This document shows positions 24,262 through 35,415 of a stretch of 64,000 nt of DNA, in pieces. Made by a program: the position numbers and the translations under genes. Below the pieces are notes generated by a model, which was given only the letters and a program-made list of their open reading frames with translations, was not told where the DNA came from and did not search any database. The DNA lies in assembly GCF_048544455.1 (NCBI RefSeq), contig NC_133532.1:15130948-15194947 (forward strand), read 5' to 3'. The DNA comes from Silene latifolia (lineage: Eukaryota; Streptophyta; Magnoliopsida; Caryophyllales; Caryophyllaceae). How positions within the stretch are numbered: position 1 is the first letter of the stretch; each line of letters begins with the position of its first letter.

Positions 24262-25906
24262 ATGGAAGGAAACGTGTTTACTGATGCATTGGATGCAGTA
24301 AAGCATATTAAATCTGAAGAGGGGAATATTCTCACCAAGTCTTTCTTAGATTTGTGCAAACTTCTCTTGCCTCTTATAGGTATACCGTATATGCTCCTCA
24401 ACTACTAATCTTCACAAATAAATACTAGTATTATTACTCTGTTAACTATTCAAACCAATAATCAATGATTTTGTTCGAAACGACATTTTTAAAAATTACT
24501 CCTTTCGTGTCATTCATTTATATTTTTGCTTTTTATTTTTTAAGAGGCGTATTTCAATTAAAATTAAACAAATGATTAGATGATTTGTTTGGTACATGAA
24601 AAGACAGCTGAAACCTAACATGTAGCTGAAAAGTTAGCTGGAAATTCAACATTGTTAAAAAATGGTTGATTATACTGAAATTAGCTGACATTGTGTGAAA
24701 TGACATAAATGTTTGGTAGACTAGTTTTAATCAGGTTTGTGTCGTGTTTTCGTATCGTGTCATTGTTTGCCGACTCTACATATGATAGGAGTATCACTTA
24801 GGTCTTAATTAATGTTTGATTTGGTGTTCGGAAAATTGTTAAGGGTAGATGATGCAAGATGTTGCAAAACAATGATTTGAGATTAGTTAACATGTTAAAT
24901 CAACATATGAAATTTTTTGCCTTCTGCATTATATATCTAACTCGGCCCTTGTCTTTATCTACGCAATTTCAAGCTATACACAAATCGTTTAATGCATATG
25001 AAACCTGTGCTCAATCAGTTTAAGTTATGATTTCAGTTCTTTACATACTTGAGTCTCTTACAAATAGATACCGTGATTTCAGACCATTTTGGCCCGTCTA
25101 TGTCATGCATAAAGGCTGATATTGCGCATCACATTTTGGTAAGTACCATCTATTTGCACTTATGAATCTTGATACAGTCTGTTTTGTCTTGGTGATACAT
25201 ATCGCTTATTCGCTTTCCAGTCTAACTTATTTGTTTTTCTCATTTTTAAGAAATTGGAATCCAAATTTGCTTCAAACCCGTCAAAATACAGTGAATTGTA
25301 CACCATAACAAGAGAGGAGGTTCAAAGTAATGTAGCTAGGAGTACATCAAGCTGTACAAATGGATTTGTCTGGTTGAACAGGTTTGTGATTGCCATTTAT
25401 ATTATGTAAATAATAAAATGGTCGATAATCCGTCTCTAATCCTTTATCTAATCATATTACAATGTTTCAGGGCTATGGATTTTATGGTTCATTTTTTCAG
25501 CAACTTGTTAGAGCATCCTGAATGGTCAATGTCACAGGCTTGTAAAGATTCCTACAAGAAAACCCTTAAGAAATGGCATGGTTGGATTGCTATCTCTACA
25601 TTCAAGGTATGTAATCGCGCTAATCATACCCTGAAGTAGACCTGTCAAACGGGTCAGTTTTTAAGTCGGTTCATATCTTAACGGGAATTAGGCATTATAT
25701 GACTAATGGATCAATGTTTTTCTTTTCAAAAAAAGCAGGTGCTTATTAAGCTTGTACCGGAAAGAAAGAAATTTATGGAGTCGGTAGGAATGAGTAGCGA
25801 AGTAAATGCTGAGATCGATAAACTATGCAAAATGTTTGCACCAGTGCTTGAAGATAATCATAAGTTCTTGGTAAGTGTCGGGGTTGATGACTTCAAAGCT
25901 CCTTGA
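24262..25906 (+). CDS. GLTP1: Glycolipid transfer protein (GLTP1-like)
   Basis: Soluble all-helical protein that moves sphingolipids with sugar head groups between membranes. Exons 24262-24379, 25083-25138, 25251-25381, 25471-25606 and 25739-25906 join in frame to 202 aa, the length I recall for Arabidopsis GLTP1. It starts MEGNVFTDALDAVKHIKSEE. Family motifs are 'SSCTNGFVWLNRAMDF', 'SYKKTLKKWHGW' and the end 'LEDNHKFLVSVGVDD'. Of the head-group residues defined in human GLTP (Asp48, Asn52, Lys55, Trp96, His140), the Asp (52), Lys (59), Trp (99) and His (138) are kept. The Asn position is His56 here ('KADIAHHILKLE'; Arabidopsis has 'DIGGN'). The frame and splice sites are clean, so the gene should be expressed. 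It may be a diverged paralogue with altered lipid preference. Confidence 0.92.
24735..24778 (-). repeat. Fragment of the hAT-type MITE (one end only)
   Basis: The sequence 'gtgtcgtgttttcgtatcgt', 'gtcattgtttgccgactcta' matches the terminal 44 bp of the TAGAGCYGGCAAACA family, as at the right end of 26902-27350. The rest of the element is absent. It lies in the first coding intron of the GLTP gene. Confidence 0.7.
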
Positions 25907-26901
25907 AGCGAAGATCTTTGCAATAGATGGTCGAGTTTCAGTTACAAATTCAAGCAGTATTTTCAAGATAAGTGATGCCTGCGAACATCTTTGCAATAGA
26001 TGGTCGAGTTTCCGAGTCAATTACCTTTCATTTGCAACATTGCAAAATTTGTAAATTACATCTGAATATTTATGGAAAATTTACTCTTAAGGTTGATTCC
26101 ATTGCATGTCGAGAACAAAACTTTTCGATACACACTCCGGCCGGACTGCCAAAATTTTCCCACATCAGCAAAAGCAAAATTTCCGAGATTTCATATGTTT
26201 ATAAAGAGTCTTTAACTTGCTTGCTTCAATCCGTAACTGGGCTTCTTATATTGGTATACACAAATAACAAATTCTGTACAGTTTGGCAAATAATCTCTTA
26301 CTTACGAGTTACGAGTTATGACAACCATTCACGTCCAACTCTAAGCTCGGACATGGATGGACTATTCACATTCAAGTCTAGGTCTAGATGTGTATGTACG
26401 TTCCATGTTGAAAGTTTTCCTGCACCGTTACATTTTCGTAAAACGGCTATATCTCCCTTGTTTCTTGTCTGTAGGGGGCGTATGACCTACCGTTAGAAGG
26501 GTAAGAGGATAAGATATCACCTTCACTTGGAATTACTTCAATATCATGTCTATAACTTAAGTTATGACTATTTAAAGTTGACCGTTACTTAATATCGATT
26601 CGTTTGACTTTGATTCGTTTTAAGTCGATTAGTTACATTGACATGATCAATAATTCGACGTTTGATTTCTTTTTAAAAATCAATTCATTTTATGTGATAA
26701 GTTTAATAATCATTCACTTAGTAATTCATTGTTTTGATTTTAGAAAAAACTATTCGTTTTCCGTCAATGAGTTTAATGTTTTTCGATTCGTGGATCAAAT
26801 CTAAGGTTCTTAAATTGTTTGTTATTCGATATTAGTTGTTAGTTTTGATTTGTCTATCAAATTAAATGTCGATAGTTTGATTGAAATGTTTGGGTTGGGA
26901 T
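25907..26901. other. GLTP 3' UTR with short duplication, then repeat-derived spacer
   Basis: Just after the GLTP stop codon, about 31 bp ('gcgaagatctttgcaatag', 'atggtcgagtttc') recurs near 25980-26010, about 72 bp on. At 26414-26560 lies a stretch shared with 61705-61860: 'ttttcgtaaaacggctatat', then 'gcgtatgacctaccgttaga', then 'agatatcacctt'. It is a fragment of an LTR-type repeat. The rest is AT-rich and uninformative. Confidence 0.55.
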
Positions 26902-27350
26902 TAGACCTAGCAAACAGATCGGGTCGTGTCGAGTTCGTTTTCGTGTCACATGTAAACGGGTTACGAACCCTTCAACCCAAACTCGACCCAATTAAATTCC
27001 GTGTCGTGTTCGTGTCGACCCACTTACATAAATGGGTCATCAAGCCTCAACCCTAACCTGTTAATTTCGTGTCGGGTTCGTCTCGTGTTTTCGTGTTTTG
27101 TCTATATTTGGAAAGTGTAAGTATATTTATCATGGAAAATCAAGAAAAATTAGGATTAATTTAGTAAATAGGTCATTCGTGTCGGGTTCGTGTTTAGAGA
27201 GCTCAACCCAAACCCGACCCAATTAAATCTCGTGTCGTGTTCGTGTCGACCCACTTACATAAATGGGTCATTAAGGCTCAACCCAAACCCATTAACTTCG
27301 TGTCGGGTTCATGTCGTATTTTCGAGTCGTGTCATTGTTTGCCGCCTCTA
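26902..27350 (-). mobile_element. hAT-type MITE, copy B, with perfect 8-bp target duplication
   Basis: A 449-bp element with ends TAGACCTAGCAAACA (left) and, inverted at the right, TAGAGGCGGCAAACAATGAC. It is bordered on both sides by the identical 8-mer gttgggat (26894-26901 and 27351-27358). An 8-bp duplication plus TAGAG-type ends place it among hAT elements. The body carries the 'cgacacgaacacgac' words of copies A and C. There is no coding. It is the youngest of the three copies by its target site. Confidence 0.88.
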
Positions 27351-27364
27351 GTTGGGATGAAAGG

Positions 27365-30300
27365 TTGTTGGTAGTAATGGCTTGGTAAAGCCAAAAACTC
27401 AAATTGAGTTTTGCATTCCTCCCACATCGGTGGGGAGTAGTAAGTTTGTGATATTTATATATCTACTCTCTCCCCAAGTGGATAAGAGTTGGACCAAGGA
27501 GGCTTTTGTTGAGAGTATTGGGCATGTGAGTCTGATCCAAACACACACACGCGCGCCGGTCCGGCCCGTCTCGAACAAAATCCTGTCTGAATTGTCGAAA
27601 TTGGAACCCTTAGACGGTATGAACTACAAAAGATGGTCTCAGAAACTGCTTATGTATTTTGAACAATTAGAAATCGACTATGTTTTATTTTTCGACCCTC
27701 CGCCATTTTTACTGCATTGCTAGTGTAGAATCTACCCCACCTTCGTCTAATCTTTGTTAAGTCGAATGAGGAGACTATTAAGAAACATGATAAGGATAAC
27801 AAAGCGCTAAGTTCCATCTCCTTACTCATATGTCGAATACCCTCTTTGATTTATTTTCGGTCCATAAAACCTGCTAAGACTATATGGGAATTGCTAGAGA
27901 AAAATATAAATGACGATGCGGGTAAGAAAAATATGTTGTCGGGCAGTGGCTTGAGTTTCAAATGGTAGATGACAAACCAATTATGGAGCAAGTTCATGTT
28001 TATGAGAACTTGTGTGCCGATGTCACTAATGAGGGAATGAAATTAGATGAAATCTTCTTGGCTAATGTTTTGCTAGAAAAGTTTTCCTTTTTCTGGAATG
28101 AGTATAGGAACCATTTGAAACATAAGAAGAAAGATTTGTCCCTTCAAGAGCTAGTAGGCCACATGAGGACTGAAGAAGCTAATCGTCTCGAAAGATAAGT
28201 CGGTCCAATTGTCTCTTCTCTTACTACTGTCAAAGCCAATCTTGTTGAAACTGGTGGGTCTTCAAAAGAAGATAGGTTCAAGGGTAAGGGAAAGGCTAAA
28301 GGCTGGTCGGGGTCAATCCAAGGGTCGAATGCCAAGAAAGCTGGTCAAGGGAAGTTCACCAAACTCGCCTCAAAGATCCGAAACCAAATCGGTTTGCTAT
28401 GTTTGTGGGAAATCGGGTCACAAAGCTTATCAGTGTCCTCAAAAGAAAGTTCTTCTTTGAAGCTAATGTTCTTGAAAAGGATGATATCATTCTTTCTTTG
28501 TAGTGGTTGAGGCTAACTGGTCGCAAATGCTAGTGATTGGATTCGGATACGGGGCTTCAAGGCATCTTTGTGCTAACAAGGATCTCTTTCTTGAATTTGA
28601 AGATGTTTTGATGGTGAATGTGTCTACATGGGTAACTCCTCTTCTCTTTGTTATCACCGCAAAGGCAAGATCTTTCTCAAACTAACCTCGGGAAAACTCT
28701 TGCTTTAAATAATGTTTTGTATGTTCCTACTTTGCGTCGAAACCTCGTGTCTGGTGTCTTGCTAAACAAAGTCGGAGTGAAACTTGTTTTTGAGGCCGAC
28801 AAGGTTGTAATGTCGCGCAATGGGGATTTTGTGGGCAAGGGTTATCTCTGTGGGGGTTTATTTGTTTTGAATGTTGATTCTTCTATCATTAATAATAATG
28901 CTTCTACTCTCGCTTATATCATTGAGTCTATTGATGTTTGGCATGGTAGATTAGGTCATGTGAATGTTGATTCGATTAAAAAGCTCAAATCTATGTCGCT
29001 TATTCCTTCGTTATCTTCAGAAACTCTTGAGAAGTGTCCTAGTTGTGTCGAGGCCAAATTTGCTAAGAAACCTAGTAGACCTGTTACAACTAGACAAACG
29101 AGTCTTCTTGAGTTAATTCACACCGACCTAGCTGACTTCAAAAACACCATGAGCAGAGGTGGTAAACATTATTATGTCACTTTTATTGATGATTTTTCTA
29201 GATATACCAAAGTATATTTGCTTAGAAATAAAAGTGAAGTTGAGGACATGTTTATAAAGTTCAAAAGTGAGGTAGAAAATCGGCTTGATAGGAAGATTAA
29301 AAGAGTCGGTCCGATCGAGGAGGAGAGTATGGCTCGGTTATTTAGTAGATTTTTGTGAGAAAAATGGTTTAATACATGAAAAGAGCCCACCATACTTACC
29401 TCAATCGAATGGAGTAGCTGAACGAAAAAATAGAACTTTGAAAGAAATGATGAATGCTATGCTTTTAAGTTCTGGCCTTTCAGATGATATGTGGGGGGAA
29501 GCGGTGCTTTCAGCTTGTCATATTCTTAACAGGGTACCTCATAAGAAACTAGACAAGACACCCTATGAGATGTGGAAAGGTTATGCTCCTAACTTAAGTT
29601 ACCTTAAAGTGTGGGGGTGTTTGGCTAAAGTAGGCTTACCTAGCTTTAGGAGGCCAACCATTGGACCTAAGACTTATGACTGCGTTTTCATCGGTTATGC
29701 TCAAAACAGTTCTGCTTATAGGTTCATGTCTTTAAGTGACAGGTCTATATCGAGGCTAGAGATCTTTGAGTTTTTTTGAGCAGGTGTTTCCTTTGAAGAA
29801 GGAAACAGTATCACTACCCGATGCTCCTGTTGTTTCTACTGTGCATGTTAACCCTATTGACAGTTCTACGCATGCGAGTACTAGTATTTCTATGGATCAT
29901 GCAGTTGAACCAAGAAGGAGCAAAAGGCCCAGAGTTGAAAAGAGCTACGGGAGTGATTTCATCAGAACTGATGCTATCAGACTTCACTTATCCAAAACGC
30001 AGTGGTATATTTGTGCTTTTGATGAGCTTGTTTCTGCTTTTTTAATAGAAGATGATCCAAAAACATATGATGAGGCTATGAGATCTATAGATGTTTTTTG
30101 GAAAGAAGCTATTAAAAATGAACTAGATTCTATTGTTTCTAATCAGACTTGGGAGTTAACTGATTTGCCTAAAGGTAGTAAACCCATTAGTAGCAAATGG
30201 ATCTTTAAAAAGAAAATGAGACATGATGGAACAATAGAAAGGTTCAAGGCCAGACTTGTGGTGAGGGGGTTTACACAAAAGAAAGATATTGACTATTTTG

Positions 30301-32890
30301 ATACTTACTCACCTGTGACTAAAATTTCCACCATTAGAACTCTTGTTGCTCAAATTTGCTATTCATGATCTTGTAGTACATCAAATGGATGTAAAAACTG
30401 CTTTTTTGAATGGTGACCTAAATGAAGAGATCTATATGTTGCAACCCGAGGGGTTTGTGGTCAAGGGTCAAGAGAGTAAGGTGTGTAAACTGAGAAAATC
30501 ACTATATGGTCTGAAACAAGCACCTAAACAGTGGTATGAGAAATTTCACAACACTTTGATTGATGATGGCTATATAACCAACAATTCTGATTCGTGTGTT
30601 TATTCTAAAATGTTTGGGTCATATTGTGTGATTATATGCTTATATGTTGATGACATGTTAATTCTTGGTAATAATTTATTTGTTGTAAATAAAACCAAAC
30701 AATTTTTGTCATCACGTTTTGAGATGAAAGACTTAGGAGAAGCTGATGTTATCCTTGGAGTTAGAGTTATGAAAACCCCAAGTGGTATATCCCTTAGTCA
30801 ATCACATTATGTTGAAAAAGTGTTGAAGAAATTTAATAGTTTTGATGTTGCACCTGCTAGAACTCCTTATGATGCTAGTATATCTTTGTGTAAGAACTTG
30901 GGTGATAGTGTCTCACAAGAAGAATATGCTAGAATTATAGAAAGTGTGATGTTCCTCATGAACTGTACTCGACCAGACATTGCTTATGCTGTTAGTAGAC
31001 TGAGTCGATATACACATAACCCCAGTGCCGAGCATTGGAATGCACTTCGTCGTTTACTTAAATACCTAAAAGGAACAATTGATTTGTGTTTGCATTATGG
31101 TAAATTTCCTGCTGTTTTAGAAGGATATTGTGATGCAAATTGGGTTGCAGGTAATGATGAAATACATTCCACTAGTGGTTATGTGTTCACCTTGGGTGGA
31201 GGAGCTATATCGTGGAAGTCCGCAAAAGCAGGACTTGTATAGCTAGCTCCACCATGGAATCTGAGTTCATTGCTCTTGAGTTGGCGGTGTCAAGAAGCAG
31301 ATTGGTTGAGGAACCTACTAGCAGACGTGCCTATGTGGGGGGACAGTTGCACCAGTCTCCCTTCTCTCGTGATTGTAAAGCGACTATCGGTGTTGCTAAG
31401 AATAATGTCTACAATGGTAAGAAACGACATATTCGGATCAGGCACGGTGTGGTAAAACAACTCCTGAAAAATGGGGTGATTGCCTTGGACTATGTGAAGT
31501 CCGAACGCAATCTTGCTGATCCCCTTACTAAGGGGTTAACAAGGAAAGTAGTCCTTGATATGTCGAGGGGAATGGGGCTTAAGTCCTTAAGTCAAGTTTG
31601 AGTGTGATACTTGATGGACTCTATAGCTCATTCCTATGGCATTTGATATCCATAGCCAATTCTGGTGGTGCTTTTGAGACGCACTTGATGGATTGTGTTT
31701 TCTATAGAGGTTGGACTTTGTCCTTAATAGCTCTTGTGAGAAGTGCTACTGAGAAGCACTTGAGCTACCTTTGGGGGTGTGATGGCCCAGCCACCATCTA
31801 TGTGTGAATATGTAAATTCTCGCTAGAGCACTCACCTAAACCAAGGTAAACGCATGGCTTAAAAGCGTTGCACTTAGAAATCGCGGAATAAAACAGATTT
31901 TTGAGGGTATGATATGTGTTGTGGGGAATTCAACGACCGAAGTCCGACGAGGAATTCAAATCGAAAGATATTCACTTGTTGAAAGTAAGTTGTTGCCTCA
32001 TTTCACCAATACGTCAATTCAAGTCGAAAGACATTGAACGTTTAAGTATCCAATCCTTCCTTACCCGGAATATCTCTTTAGCTTTCTCTTCGCCATTAGT
32101 GGGGGATTGTTGGTAGTAATGGCTTGGTAAAGCCAAAAATTCAAATTGAGTTTTGCATTCCTCCCACATCGGTGGGGAGTAGTAAGTTTGTGATATTTAT
32201 ATATCTACTCTCTCCCCAAGTGGATAAGAGTTGGACCAAGGAGGCTTTTGTTGAGAGTATTGGGCCTGTGAGTCTGATCCAAACACACACACGCGCGCGC
32301 GCGCCGGCCCGGCCCGGCCCGGGCTCGGGCTCGGGTTTGGGTAGAGCCCCCGCGGGGCGGGCCAAAGGCCCTCTTTTATTCTCTTTTTGGGCTGTGTGTG
32401 TTTTTGGTCTTTGTCCAGGTTCAGTGTATCTGTGACAGTCAAATCTTTTTATGACTATTGATTACGGAGATTAAGGGAGCGTAATTAATCCCTTAATTAC
32501 GTCTCTTAATTGCTGTGATTTTGTCTGTGTAACAGCTCTATTTTCCCCTATAAATAGAGCTGTTCACTTCACAGAATACACAATAACATACTCTCTTCTC
32601 TTTCTCTCTTCTCAAATATGCTCTCCTTCTGTTGCTTCTGAGTGCTTCCGGGTACAGTATCTGTTTGTTCCAAAGCTTTCTTGCTTTAGTGGTCAAGTAC
32701 GAAAGCTGCAGTGTTAACCTTGGGAAACATACGGCGTGTAGGCGATAACCACCGGAGTCGTGCCGATATTGTTTTCAAGTCAGTGGCTTCATTACCACGG
32801 CACTGCTATTCTGTTTCGATAAGTTCTCTTACTGTTTTTCCTTTCCGTCTTTCTCTGTCTTTCTTCCGTTGTTACGATTTTATTCCAACA
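27365..32890 (+). mobile_element. Copia LTR retrotransposon, decayed
   Basis: A Ty1/copia fossil flanked by the 5-bp target repeat AAGGT (27360-27364, 32891-32895). The right LTR spans 32108-32890 (TGTTGG ... CCAACA). The left LTR begins at 27365 and is shorter. The shared part differs at only a few bases, so insertion looks recent. Parts in order: gag with a CCHC zinc knuckle near 28400; GAG-pre-integrase zinc finger near 28940-29075; integrase core about 29100-29450; reverse transcriptase about 30080-30800, including the YVDD box near 30645; RNase H about 31120-31580. A polypurine tract (gggggat) precedes the right LTR. The coding part has about half a dozen breaks, so the element cannot be active. 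It sits one base from the target duplication of hAT MITE copy B. Confidence 0.92.
32108..32890 (+). repeat. Right LTR of the Copia element
   Basis: A 783-bp terminal repeat, TGTTGGTAGTAATGG ... TTCCAACA. It carries a (CA)n/(CG)n tract and a GC-rich 'ggcccggcccgggctcggg' patch near 32283-32335. A likely TATA box (tataaatagag, 32550-32561) lies within it. The left counterpart starts at 27365. Confidence 0.88.
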
Positions 32891-32895
32891 AAGGT

Positions 32896-34036
32896 AAATT
32901 AGGAAATTCATTACATATTGTCGACGTTATTCAGTAATTTGTTTAAGTCAAGTAGCAGCTTAGCTTTTTTAACATGTAGAAGATGAGAAAGTTGGACTAA
33001 AATACAAAGCTTAATATGTTTATAGCAAAAACAGGTTAACAATGCAAAGGAATGTGTTTGAACAAGAATTAAACAATGTAACCAGGATATATATCTTAGC
33101 CAAAGCACAGACTTAAGATTAGAGGCTATCCCAACATACAGCAAAGGACGACTGCTGAAACCTCCACCACTTAGCAAATAAAAGAGGGTTTACTCAAGCA
33201 CACAACCAAGAGTAGGGTTTAGAGAAATAAAGGTTTCAATTTTCATTCAACATAATCTGTGTTACAACTTCTTGCTCCTTGGTTTATATAAACTAAGAAT
33301 TTACACCTTGTGCGTATAAGTAGCATCTAAGGGCCACAAATGGCTCATAAAAGAGTACAAATAAATATTTATAATATCTTACACAAACTGGAATAACAAC
33401 AAGCCTAAAACTGAAAAGCATAAAGCATAAAACATTCTGCCTTATTTGCCAAGCTCTTGGATTATTTATGAAAGGCTGGACTTGTTAGCTGTCATAATCT
33501 AAACCCCAACTGAAGTAGAAAGCGACCAAAAAGGCTTCTAATAAGTCTCCTTGAGCTTGCTTGGCCAAAAGAGGAAAGATGAAAGTGGCATTCTAGACTC
33601 TCTAAACAGGCTTCCTTTTATGAGCAACGATGTTATTCCTTAAACTAACTTTTTAATCTTTGGGATTTGGCTCCAAAGATCCAGACAAAGTTGCTCTAAC
33701 GACTCAAAAGTACTCAGATTAGGCATTGGTTTCATGACGTAGGGGCTTGTAGAGGTTCTAGACCTTGTATTAGCAGAAGGACCAAAATCGGATAGAATTG
33801 AGTTAGTTTGGTTAACTCCTATTGCAAAAGTGGTCATCAAGAGTGGATAAAATTAGAATATGATATGTCTGTATAGGAGGAGGCCATAGAGAGAGTAGAG
33901 ATGGTTGAGTCGGGAAAGAAGGAGAGACTTTGGTTGGGAAAGATGGAAGGTGGTTATGGAGCGAGGGAGAGAGGGAGGAGAATAGAGATGAGTAGATGGT
34001 TGAGATAGGTATAGGAAGGGGGTTGTTAAGATCACA
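32896..34036. other. Spacer without recognisable gene
   Basis: I find no gene family and no bordered repeat here. Purine-rich 'gagggagagagggaggag' words occur near 33880-34000. Confidence 0.4.
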
Positions 34037-34286
34037 AATAGTATCCTACAACCAGTTGTATAGTAGGATTGTATAACCGCTTCAAAGTTATTGAACTCTT
34101 ACACATAGTTGTTGAGCTATTTTACAAGTTATTGAGCTATTTTACAAAGTTATTGAGCTTAAAAATTATTCTGTTAAGCTCAATAACTTTGTTAAATAGC
34201 TCGATAATTTTGTTAGTAGAACTCAATAACTTTATAACAAAGCTCAATTACATTAAATAAGTTGTATATACAACCAGTTATATAAT
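34037..34286. mobile_element. MITE of the 'CTCAATAACTTTGT' family, copy 1
   Basis: About 250 bp, nearly identical to 58118-58369. Both begin 'tatcctacaaccagttgta' and end 'tatacaaccagtt(a/g)tataata', so the ends are inverted. The core repeats 'gttattgagct' and its complement. There is no coding. Confidence 0.7.
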
Positions 34287-34289
34287 ACA

Positions 34290-35139
34290 CTAGGTTTGGT
34301 GCCCGGCTTCGCCCGGGCTACCTCTATGTACCGTTAAATTTTATTTTCAATGAAATAAACTATGTTGGAGTTGTCTAACTCACACGTTTACTATTTGTAA
34401 TATATTTTTTTACGGCATATCTTGTAATTATGATGAAATGTAAAATTATTTTCAAATTATGACACACATTCACTACCCCGCTATTAATATTATTACTTTC
34501 ACAACATTCTTTTTTAATATCATTACGTTCACTACTCCCGTGGTTACTATTGTTTCTTTTACTAATTCCTCTATTTTTTTGAATGTTAAATTCATTATTC
34601 CCGTTAATTTTATCCGGCCTATATTTAAATAAATAAAATATTTCAGTGAGTCGATTGGTTATTTAATTGTTCATACTTTTTCTCATTGTTATCACTGTTA
34701 CTTTCACTACATTCGTAGTTACTTTCACTACTCTCACTATCATTATTATAACTGTCACTACTCCCACATTAATACCGTTAATTTTATTAATCTCGTTGCT
34801 GCTACTATTATTTTTACTACATTTAATTTAATGTATAATTCTATGATGATACTAATTAATTCCATAAGTGAGGCATGTTAATTTTAAGGAAAATCACTAT
34901 ATTCTTGTGTTTTCTAAATTTAATTACTTTAATTTAATGTAATTTCCATAAATATTCTTCATCAAGGCATCTTTATATTATACTTTTAACCAAAACTATA
35001 TAATATTTACATTGAAGTCCCTTTATCAGGTCCATCACACGGTGCTATCGATTTAAAACTATATAGTATAATTAATTTGTATAGATTTCTTTAATTACAT
35101 TGAAGTCCCTTGGTTTCTGGAATTAATATATAGTATTGA
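34290..35139 (-). mobile_element. Non-autonomous Helitron, second copy of the 3190 family
   Basis: An 850-bp element with the same minus-strand 5' end (TCAATACTATATATTAA) and 3' hairpin GCCCGGGCGAAGCCGGGC ... CTAG (34290-34293) as 3190-4324. It lies between A and T. The interior differs in length, so the two copies are deletion variants. It is directly adjacent to the MITE at 34037-34286. Confidence 0.8.
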
Positions 35140-35192
35140 TTAATTGTGTTAAGATTGGTCGGAGAAGATGAAGAAGCGGTTAGTTTAGTGTA

Positions 35193-35415
35193 CTTCCTTC
35201 GTCCCACTTTTATTATTCTACTTTCCTTTTTGAGAATGATTTAATAAATAGCATAAAATTACTACCCTATTCCTTTAATTAAGAACAAGAGGGATAATAT
35301 AATGTTGATAGGGTGAATGATAGTTAAAAACTTAGGGGTATTAGTGGTAGTTTATTAATTACTAATTTATCATACTAAATTAAAAAAGGGGATAATAAAA
35401 ATGGAATGGAGGGAG
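35193..35415. mobile_element. Stowaway-type (Tc1/mariner) MITE
   Basis: A 223-bp element with ends CTTCCTTCGTCCCACTTTTA and, inverted, CTCCCTCCATTCCATTTTTA. It is flanked by TA on both sides (35191-35192, 35416-35417). The CTCCCTCCGT-type terminus and TA target are those of Stowaway MITEs. There is no coding. Confidence 0.8.

Noticed and set aside
25972-26496. A 174-aa plus-strand open stretch after GLTP
   Set aside because: It overlaps the GLTP 3' UTR and a dispersed repeat shared with 61.7 kb; no recognisable domain.
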